DNA of 64,000 nucleotides from Marinobacter nitratireducens. GTDB lineage: Bacteria; Pseudomonadota; Gammaproteobacteria; Pseudomonadales; Oleiphilaceae. The stretch lies in contig NZ_ANIE01000009.1 in NCBI RefSeq assembly GCF_000708045.1, positions 62,001 to 126,000 of the forward strand, in the 5' to 3' direction. How positions within the stretch are numbered: position 1 is the first letter of the stretch; each line of letters opens with the position of its first letter. Positions 58,312-64,000 of this stretch are shown here, piece by piece. The translations under genes were made by a program, and so were the position numbers. The notes below the pieces were generated by a model, which saw nothing but the letters and a program-made list of their open reading frames with translations, made no database searches and was not told where the DNA came from.

Positions 58312-58908
58312 ATGAACCAACCGATGGCAATCGATGAACTGGTATCTGTAGCACAGGCCGAAGCCATGGGGGAGCTGGATGCCCCCATGATGGCGATCGT
58401 CCTGTCCAGCGAGCAAAGCTACGACTTGCCCATCAACTCTCTGGAGACCGATGCCGACAAGGCCCGCTGGGGATTGATCCTGCGGGCAGCGCGCGAGCAT
58501 GTGGAGGCGGATGCCGTAGCAGTCCTCTACCCGGCATGGACCACCATCCGTCAGAAAGCGGAAGCAACCGAAGAACCGTCCGGCGAGTCTGCCAGTGACG
58601 GCGACAACCCGCCCATTGATACCCTGTTCGTGCAACTTCACACCCGAGATCACGTCTACTGGCGTGGCTTTGAACAAATCCGGGACCCCAAACACCAGCG
58701 CATTATCGGCTTCCGCCGCATCAAGGCGCTGTCCACCGATTACAAACGGGATGAAGCGCCCTCGGTCACATCATGGCTCAGCACGCTGTTTGAGCCTCTG
58801 CCAGAAGAGGGTGAAGAGACCGCTGTGGATCGCGAACTGGCAGACCTTCTGGAGGAACCGGAAGTGACGGCAGCGCTCTATCCCCGGCAGTTGCGGTCAT
58901 TGCATTAA
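58312..58908 (+). CDS. Hypothetical acidic protein
   Basis: A 198-residue soluble acidic protein that I cannot assign to a family. It begins MNQPMAIDELVSVAQAEAMG, has an acidic low-complexity segment around residues 84-100 (EATEEPSGESASDGD), a stretch THVYWRGFEQIRDPK-like (RDHVYWRGFEQIRDPKHQR) and an acidic C-terminus. No cysteine, signal peptide or membrane segment is present. GAGGAGG lies upstream of ATG 58312, and codon use matches the neighbours, so it is probably a real gene. It is convergent with the HupE-like gene. Confidence 0.65.
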   Translation: MNQPMAIDELVSVAQAEAMGELDAPMMAIVLSSEQSYDLPINSLETDADKARWGLILRAAREHVEADAVAVLYPAWTTIRQKAEATEEPSGESASDGDNPPIDTLFVQLHTRDHVYWRGFEQIRDPKHQRIIGFRRIKALSTDYKRDEAPSVTSWLSTLFEPLPEEGEETAVDRELADLLEEPEVTAALYPRQLRSLH

Positions 58909-58921
58909 TTCATACAGGGCA

Positions 58922-60049
58922 TCAGATCTGGGTCGCTCTCTCGGCGACCCAGATCAGGCTTACTGTTCCCACCCCGAGAAGGATCATCGGAACCACAGCT
59001 CGCTGGTAGAGGTGGTTGTGTCCGAGCATGTAGAGCAACGGGAATCCCACAAGCAGCAGCGCCAGCTGGCCCAGTTCTACGCCCAGATTGAAACCCGCCA
59101 GGGCGACCGCCAGGCTCGGGGTGCCGCTGGTCAGATCCGACAGTACACTGGCAAAACCAAAGCCATGAATCAGTCCAAACCCGAATGCCAGTTTCCACGT
59201 TTTCCGACCCAGGATGGGCCAGGCTACGTTCAGGGCGGCTAACGCAATGGAGAGTGCGATCACGGTCTCGACCCATGCGATGGGGAGGCGGACCAGTCCC
59301 AGTGCCGACAGAGCCAGTGTCAGTGAGTGTGCTGCCGTAAAGGCCGTCACAATTCCAGCCAACTGGATCACCCGTTGCTTCAATGAGGCTTCTGGGTCAC
59401 CTTTCGAGCGCGTTGTAACCAGGGTCGCGGGGAGCACCAGTATCAGCAGAAAAAGCATGTGGTCCAGGCCAATGAGCAGGTGTACGACGCCTTCATAGGT
59501 GAAGCTGGCGAAGGTAGTCCACAAGCCTGTGGTTTGTTCTGTGAGGCGGATGGAGTTCTTATCGGGCGCCATTGCAGTCAGAACGGTTGAGCCGTCCTGG
59601 CGGATTTCCAGTAGCCCCCGGTGAAGCGTGTCCCGGTCAAATAGCAGGTTGTATTCTAGCCGGGCGGGTGCCTCGCCTGCGGGGCAATTCACGCGGTAGA
59701 GGCCTGCCACGTATCGGCCGTCGCTGTGACGACTCACGCCCCATTGCTGACCAGCCAGGGAGCAGGCCGCACCACTTGCAGACGACAGGGTAATGCCTTG
59801 CTCGACAACCCGTGTAATGGCCGCTCGCCGAGCCTGCAACTCTTGCCAGGTGATGCTGTTGTCGCGGTTCCTGTCCATGCGGACCAGGAGTTCCATGTCG
59901 CGCAAGGCGACGTCGATTCGAATTTCGGAGCGGTCCAGATCGAGGTAAAGGAAGCTGTCGCTGGCTTTGTGGGCCATGGCGGGGGCTGCTGTAACCATCG
60001 TCATGAACACCAGGGCGAGTGTTGCCGGGATTGCGTGGGTCAGGCGCAT
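58922..60049 (-). CDS. HupE/UreJ-like membrane protein with EF-hand-like N-terminal domain
   Basis: A 375-residue protein. A signal peptide (LALVFMTMVTAAPAMA) precedes a periplasmic domain of about 160 residues containing a calcium-binding-type loop DRNRDNSITWQEL (EF-hand pattern D-x-N-x-D-x-x-I-x-x-x-E). The C-terminal 190 residues hold six or seven helices of the HupE/UreJ_2 type with the His-rich motifs LLIGLDHMLFLLI, TAAHSLTLALSALG and GLIHGFGFASVL, which suggest metal passage. It overlaps the TPR gene stop (TGATG), so translation is coupled. Nickel or another metal is possible; no hydrogenase or urease gene is near. Confidence 0.78.
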   Translation of the reverse strand: MRLTHAIPATLALVFMTMVTAAPAMAHKASDSFLYLDLDRSEIRIDVALRDMELLVRMDRNRDNSITWQELQARRAAITRVVEQGITLSSASGAACSLAGQQWGVSRHSDGRYVAGLYRVNCPAGEAPARLEYNLLFDRDTLHRGLLEIRQDGSTVLTAMAPDKNSIRLTEQTTGLWTTFASFTYEGVVHLLIGLDHMLFLLILVLPATLVTTRSKGDPEASLKQRVIQLAGIVTAFTAAHSLTLALSALGLVRLPIAWVETVIALSIALAALNVAWPILGRKTWKLAFGFGLIHGFGFASVLSDLTSGTPSLAVALAGFNLGVELGQLALLLVGFPLLYMLGHNHLYQRAVVPMILLGVGTVSLIWVAERATQI

Positions 60050-61269
60050 CAGTGGTTCTCCGGGTATCGGGCATCGTGCTGTGCGTTGCGGGACAGCCAC
60101 TCGCTAATGCGACGGGTTTCTGAGTCTGCTCCGTTGGCCCGCGCCGCCCGCAGCAGCAGTCGCGTATCCAACGGCTCTCTCTGGCTTACCCAGTTCTCCA
60201 CTGCGTAATCCAGGGCAACGTCCGGGCGCTGCACCACATCGAGCTGGAAGCGGGCGAAGGCTCGTTTGTGTAGCAACGTGCCCCGCCATTGGGCCTCGTC
60301 AAACCGTTCCTTCAGCGTCGCGGCAAGCGTCTCGAAACCTTCCTGGTCCGAGTGTTTCATGGCAATGGCCCGAAGCACCGCGAGAGCATCCACCTGCTCA
60401 TAGCCCTCGGTGAGCGTCAGAACGGCCGCATGGTCGTTTTGCTCTAACCGCCAGTCCGCCAGTTGGGCCCGGATGTACAGATCGTCTGGGTTTATCTTCA
60501 GCACTTCCTGCCAGTGTTCAGTTGCAGAGGCCATCCCCAGTTGCGCCGCGATGTCTCCCAACGTGCCCTGAGCCCAGCTCTGTTCAATGGCGTTGAGGTT
60601 CCCACGGGCCGTCAGCGCGGAAAGCCGCCGGTAGGCGTCGTCGGCATTGCCTGTGCGGGCGTCCACCAGGGCGAGGCAACTTTCTGCGATGACTCCGGGA
60701 TAGAGTCGCATCAACTGTTGGCATTGCTCTCTTGACTCGCTGTACTGGCCTTGCACGAGTTCAAGATTGGCCAATGTCAGTGCGGCCTGAATTCGTTGAT
60801 TTCGGTCATTGCTCCGGGCAAGCACCGTGTTGAGGTCTGCTCTGGCGGCATCAAACCGGTGAAGGCTTTGAGCCAGCGTGGCGCGCAGAACCAGGAGACG
60901 GTCGCCCAGATTTTTATCCGGAACCGTGTCAAAGAGCCGGTCAGCGTAGCCAAGAAAACGGGGGTCGCCCGTGGCGCGGGCATTCTCGATCAGAGACTGA
61001 ATCCGATCGGCCAGAGCAGCTGTCGGGATTTCGGTTTGCGAAAGGCTTGTGGCGTCGGGCAGATTGAGCGGCAGTGTTGTCAGCACGTCGTCTGCCCGGA
61101 AATCGGTCTTTATCGGGGATGGAGCAGCCTCGGCGACGTTGGTCACCAGAAGCCATGCCCACAGCCCAATCATGGTCCAAAAAGCCCCGCCCCGAAAGGC
61201 AGGGAGGAGGAACGCCGAGGCCTCCGGAGGAGACCTGCGGCGCGGAGACAACTCACTGAAGCAGATCAT
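60049..61269 (-). CDS. Tetratricopeptide-repeat exported protein
   Basis: A 406-residue protein with an N-terminal hydrophobic segment (WTMIGLWAWLLVTNVAEA) and helical TPR-like repeats, e.g. LRATLAQSLHRFDAARADLNTVLA, AALTLANLELVQGQYSESREQC and HWQEVLKINPDDLYIRAQLADWRL (each in part). It is probably periplasmic and a protein-interaction scaffold. The start is set at 61269, overlapping the lipoprotein stop by 17 bases; a shorter start at 61173 just before the hydrophobic segment is equally possible. It is one of four tightly packed genes on this strand. Confidence 0.7.
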   Translation of the reverse strand: MICFSELSPRRRSPPEASAFLLPAFRGGAFWTMIGLWAWLLVTNVAEAAPSPIKTDFRADDVLTTLPLNLPDATSLSQTEIPTAALADRIQSLIENARATGDPRFLGYADRLFDTVPDKNLGDRLLVLRATLAQSLHRFDAARADLNTVLARSNDRNQRIQAALTLANLELVQGQYSESREQCQQLMRLYPGVIAESCLALVDARTGNADDAYRRLSALTARGNLNAIEQSWAQGTLGDIAAQLGMASATEHWQEVLKINPDDLYIRAQLADWRLEQNDHAAVLTLTEGYEQVDALAVLRAIAMKHSDQEGFETLAATLKERFDEAQWRGTLLHKRAFARFQLDVVQRPDVALDYAVENWVSQREPLDTRLLLRAARANGADSETRRISEWLSRNAQHDARYPENH

Positions 61270-61489
61270 CGTAGGCCTGCGGGTTGTCGTTATCGTTGAA
61301 GCTGAAGTCAACGTTGTTCACAGCAACTGGCCGGGTGACGACATCCGTTGCCTTCACCTGGGCCTTCACGAAAGCTGTGAAGTCCACTGTGGGCTCCGGT
61401 CTTGCTCCGTTGCTACTGGAGCCATCGAAGCAGCCTGCAAGCAAGACGGTGCCAGCTGCCACCAGACTCATTTTCGTTAACAGGTTCAT
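61253..61489 (-). CDS. Small lipoprotein
   Basis: A 78-residue protein with a lipoprotein signal peptide ending in the lipobox LLAG-Cys20 (AAGTVLLAGCFDGSSS). The mature part is short and polar, with VNNVDFSFNDNDNPQAYDDL at the end. No family is recognised. It lies 12 bases behind the DUF4331 gene and overlaps the TPR gene, so it belongs to the DUF4331-lipoprotein-TPR-HupE operon. Confidence 0.75.
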   Translation of the reverse strand: MNLLTKMSLVAAGTVLLAGCFDGSSSNGARPEPTVDFTAFVKAQVKATDVVTRPVAVNNVDFSFNDNDNPQAYDDLLQ

Positions 61490-61501
61490 AATGCCGTCCT
61501 C

Positions 61502-62986
61502 TTAACTGTTCGGTGAGCCCGCAATCGGGGTGGCCAGATACGGGAAGGCCTCGCTCAGCTCAGCCGGGTCCAGCTGAACGCCATCGGTATAGCCGAGGTT
61601 GCCGTCTGGGGCGTCGGAGCCTGCGGAGCCATCGGTATAGACGAGTACCCCCATGGCGACGCGCAGAGCGATGTCGACCGTGTCATCCACCGGACGGCGG
61701 CCGTTCGGGAAGCCCGCGTTGTCTCCGCCAAGCACCCCGAGATCACTCTGGGAAGCCGCTGTTGTTGCGGGGATGGCCGGGTTGAGGCGCAGCATTTCAG
61801 AGGCGGTCACACCAACCGGCTGATTGACACCGTCAATGCCGGTCAGGAACGCAGTGACCAGATCCGTGCGCGGGAAGTTGTTCGGTGCAGTGACGCCGAA
61901 CAGGACTTCGAGCAGTTCCGGCAGGGTCGGATGCGTCACGTACGTGGCGAATTGGCCGTCATCGGCCGGCTCGCTGGCATTGAACCGATCCTTGTCCTTG
62001 AGCCCGATAACCACTTCGTTAACCAGAGGCATGCCGAGCCGGGATACCTGGGTGTAGGCTCCGCCCTCGACTGTTGCACCTTTACCATTCGCGGCCGGCG
62101 CGGGGTTGATGATGCGTGCCTGACGAACACTGGCTGTGGTCCAGCCACCGAGCACGGGGTCGCCCGCTGAGGTCTCAGCTGTGCCTGTCAGACAGCTGGT
62201 TGGTACCTCCAAAGCGAAGGAGGTGACGTTTTTGTCCGCGAGGTCACCAGCGCCCTCACCGTCCCGGGGACCGACAGGGTTGGTGTTAACCAGGTCGAAA
62301 ATTTCGCCCAGATTGACCGCGAAGGCCTCCTTTCGCTGACCGACAAATACCTTGCCGTTGGTGGCGCAGCCCGGTATGGCCATGTCGAAAATGTGGGCGT
62401 TGGCGTAACTGGCGTAATCGCCGAAGGACTTCGCGCCAATGTTGTCCAGAGGCTTGTCGAAGGTCTCCGTGCCCGTGGTCACGTTGGTGACGGTCTGCTC
62501 TGTGCCGGTTCGACGATCGCCGCGAATCACGGTCACGGTGTATTGCTGGCTTAGCTGAACATTGGCGTCTGCTGTGGCGTCACCGATGTTCTTCAGCGGC
62601 ACCGACACCATCTGCTTGGCACCGTCGTCGCCGACGGGCAGCTGAATGTCGTTCAGGTTATCGGTGAACTGGAATCGGAAGGTGATGTCCTCCTGCGCGT
62701 CACCGCTGTTTTCAATGTGAATTTCGTAGATCGCGTCGTCATCCAGGTCGAAGTAGTTCGGACCGCCGTAGGCATCCTGCAGCGGCAGGTAGTTCGCGAT
62801 CAGGGTGACATAGTCTTCCCGCCCTGTTTCATAGCTCCGAAACATGTAGAAATCGGTACCATCCAGTTTGGGCGTTTCGGTAATGAATGGCGCTTCCCGG
62901 TGGCTGGATGCATAACCGGTCGCAGCGCCGAGGCAGAGCCCCGAAATGGTAAGGGCGAGGGCTGAGCGTTTGATCGTTGTGTTCAT
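61502..62986 (-). CDS. DUF4331 exported protein
   Basis: A 494-residue secreted protein with signal peptide (ALALTISGLCLGAATGYA, cleavage before SSHREAP). SSHREAPFITETPKLDGTDFYMFRS is the DUF4331 start (in part), with Asp-rich loops such as YGGPNYFDLDDDAIYEIHIEN and SHREAP as family marks. Function is unknown; the pattern looks like an extracellular or periplasmic beta-rich protein, perhaps calcium-binding. GAGGA precedes ATG 62986. It is the first gene of the minus-strand operon and diverges from an ECF sigma factor. Confidence 0.85.
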   Translation of the reverse strand: MNTTIKRSALALTISGLCLGAATGYASSHREAPFITETPKLDGTDFYMFRSYETGREDYVTLIANYLPLQDAYGGPNYFDLDDDAIYEIHIENSGDAQEDITFRFQFTDNLNDIQLPVGDDGAKQMVSVPLKNIGDATADANVQLSQQYTVTVIRGDRRTGTEQTVTNVTTGTETFDKPLDNIGAKSFGDYASYANAHIFDMAIPGCATNGKVFVGQRKEAFAVNLGEIFDLVNTNPVGPRDGEGAGDLADKNVTSFALEVPTSCLTGTAETSAGDPVLGGWTTASVRQARIINPAPAANGKGATVEGGAYTQVSRLGMPLVNEVVIGLKDKDRFNASEPADDGQFATYVTHPTLPELLEVLFGVTAPNNFPRTDLVTAFLTGIDGVNQPVGVTASEMLRLNPAIPATTAASQSDLGVLGGDNAGFPNGRRPVDDTVDIALRVAMGVLVYTDGSAGSDAPDGNLGYTDGVQLDPAELSEAFPYLATPIAGSPNS

Positions 62987-63048
62987 TGCGTGTTCCTCGA
63001 CTGTTCTTGTGGGTTGTGCCAAGGACGATACGGGGCCGTTTTCTTCCC

Positions 63049-63088
63049 GGATGCAGTTGTCGGTGAAAAAAATTTGGGAAATGCATCC
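63049..63088. promoter_or_regulatory. Inverted GGATGCA/TGCATCC in the sigma-DUF4331 gap
   Basis: GGATGCA (63049-63055) and TGCATCC (63082-63088) face each other around a T/A-rich stretch in the 154-base divergent intergenic region. GGGAA motifs lie next to both (minus-strand GGGAAG near 63044, plus-strand GGGAAA near 63077), resembling ECF -35 boxes, so this may be the divergent ECF-dependent promoter region. Weak evidence. Confidence 0.35.
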
Positions 63089-63140
63089 TGTCGCCGGATT
63101 CGGTCGTATGTTAAGAAAAGCCAGGGTCTATGGAGCGAAT

Positions 63141-63698
63141 ATGGCGGAATCCAATGCAGATCAGGAGTACCTGATGGGGCTTCTGGTTGCGGTGTCCAGA
63201 CAGGACCGCGAGGCCTTCCACGAACTGTACCAGTGCATGGCGTCCCGGATGTTTGGTGTGTGCCTGAAGCTGGCTGGGCAGCGGGAAACGGCTGAAGAGG
63301 CGCTGCAGGAAGCGTTCATTCAAATCTGGCATCACGCCAGAGAATATCATCGCGATCGTGGTACGCCGCTGGGCTGGATGATGACGATTGCGCGGTATCG
63401 CACGCTCGACCTGATGCGGGCCCGGAAGGTTCGTCAGAGCAGTGGTGATCAGCCTATCGAGCAAATGCACGACGAACGCGCAGGGCCCCTCGACGAATCA
63501 TTACGAAGCGCGGGGGCCGCCGAGTTGACAGGCTGCCTCGACGAGCTGACCAATGCCCAGCGTGACAGTATCCTGCTGACGTTTTACAAAGGGCTGAGCC
63601 ATGAGGAGCTTTCTACGGCCCTGAGTTCGCCACTCGGTACCGTTAAAAGCTGGATACGACGTGGCTTGCTGGCGCTGAAGAGGTGTCTGGAACAATGA
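63141..63698 (+). CDS. ECF-type RNA polymerase sigma factor
   Basis: A 185-residue sigma-70 family factor with only regions 2 and 4. Region 2: FHELYQCMASRMFGVCLKLAG, AEEALQEAFIQIWHHAREYH, LGWMMTIARYRTLDLMRARK. Region 4: LDELTNAQRDSILLTFYKGLSHEELSTALSSPLGTVKSWIRRGLLALKRCLEQ (in part). It resembles SigK-like ECF factors regulated by RskA-type anti-sigma proteins. ATG 63141 has GGAGCG upstream; the frame open further upstream has no similarity. The stop overlaps the anti-sigma start by four bases. Confidence 0.92.
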   Translation: MAESNADQEYLMGLLVAVSRQDREAFHELYQCMASRMFGVCLKLAGQRETAEEALQEAFIQIWHHAREYHRDRGTPLGWMMTIARYRTLDLMRARKVRQSSGDQPIEQMHDERAGPLDESLRSAGAAELTGCLDELTNAQRDSILLTFYKGLSHEELSTALSSPLGTVKSWIRRGLLALKRCLEQ

Positions 63699-64000
63699 AG
63701 AGAACACCTGAACGCATTGAAAGCCTGGCGGCGGAATACGTACTGGGAACGCTTCAAGGGCGTGCCAGGCGGCGCTTCGAGCGTTGGATGATGGAGTCAG
63801 TCACCGTTCGCCAGGAAGTCTGGTACTGGGAAGAAAAGCTCGGGATGCTGGCGTCGGAAGTGCCGTCTGAAGTGCCCCCGGTGTCGGTATGGGCGGCCAT
63901 CGAAAAGCGGCTTTGGCCGGAACAGATGGCCGCCAATGATGCACCGCCACAAGGCAAAAACTGGTTCTGGACAGGCTGGAGTCTGGCGGCAACCGCAGCG
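63695..64000 (+). CDS. Anti-sigma factor, RskA-like (cut by window end)
   Basis: The first 102 residues of a protein that runs off the window. ATG 63695 overlaps the sigma-factor stop as ATGA. The N-terminus (PERIESLAAEYVLGTLQGRARRRFERWM) is the typical anti-sigma-K pattern, a helical domain without the zinc ligands of ZAS proteins, and the visible end WFWTGWSLAATAA starts a membrane helix. It should hold the ECF factor at the membrane until a signal arrives. Confidence 0.85.
   Translation, partial: MKRTPERIESLAAEYVLGTLQGRARRRFERWMMESVTVRQEVWYWEEKLGMLASEVPSEVPPVSVWAAIEKRLWPEQMAANDAPPQGKNWFWTGWSLAATAA

Noticed and set aside
56668-58695. 675-codon minus-strand frame opposite the amidase
   Set aside because: Antisense to a clear amidase; no ribosome site or recognisable motif.
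62946-63140. N-terminal extension of the ECF sigma factor
   Set aside because: The frame is open, but it covers the divergent promoter region and the start of DUF4331; ECF homology and the ribosome site begin at 63141.

Overview
The window is a chromosomal segment of a marine, halotolerant gammaproteobacterium, most likely Marinobacter or a close relative. I infer this from the gene content (ectoine genes with their own aspartokinase, a wax ester synthase/DGAT, a PF10118 metal-dependent hydrolase beside an AraC-type regulator, DUF748, DUF4331 and SPFH/NfeD proteins) and from the protein sequences. No rRNA, tRNA, CRISPR array, transposase or prophage gene was seen. Coding density is high and almost every open region has a recognisable family.

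Layout. 1-7.3 kb: an LpxH-like phosphoesterase, a TVP38/disulfide-reductase fusion followed by a radical SAM gene, an intergenic region with two large inverted-repeat elements, a sodium:solute symporter and a degenerate metallophosphoesterase. 7.3-12.1 kb: ectA-ectB-ask (ectC absent) and an RpoS-like sigma factor. 12.1-20 kb: housekeeping genes (DUF3429, tag, Sfp-type PPTase, pdxH, DUF748, yfbR, SPFH/NfeD). 20-29.3 kb: SDR, diguanylate cyclase, class II amidotransferase, PF10118 hydrolase divergent from an AraC regulator, TM2 protein, wax ester synthase and an MFS-acyltransferase fusion. 29.4-49.6 kb: a nitrate/nitrite assimilation island with nirD, nirB, a NasC-like flavoprotein, the antiterminator nasR, the nrtABC-type ABC transporter, nitrate reductase nasA, a NarK-type carrier and an FNT nitrite channel. 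Each of the last two transporters is followed by its own PP2C-Ser/Thr kinase fusion, and an orphan hcp lies between them. 49.9-52.3 kb: a Fur-box-preceded exbB-exbD-exbD-tonB operon. 52.4-58.9 kb: a large diguanylate cyclase, TauE-type permease, lytic transglycosylase-like protein, amidase and an unknown protein. 58.9-64 kb: HupE/UreJ-like, TPR, lipoprotein and DUF4331 genes divergent from an ECF sigma/anti-sigma pair cut by the window end.

Main result. The nitrate island appears to be a dispersed NasR (ANTAR) regulon. Four transcription units (nrtABC, nasA, nasC-nirBD, FNT-kinase) each carry, in the same order, a GG-N10-GC sigma-54 promoter, a candidate NtrC site about 100-120 bp upstream, an upstream hairpin, a second hexaloop hairpin whose 3' arm is also the 5' arm of an intrinsic terminator, a U-tract, and then the ribosome binding site. 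NasR itself, and possibly narK, also have sigma-54-type promoters. Nitrogen limitation (NtrC/sigma-54) would thus start transcription and nitrate/nitrite bound by NasR would release attenuation at each unit separately. A second unexplained structure is a three-copy intergenic element with an invariant 19-nt core flanked by self-complementary arms that differ between copies. One copy sits between nirB and nirD.
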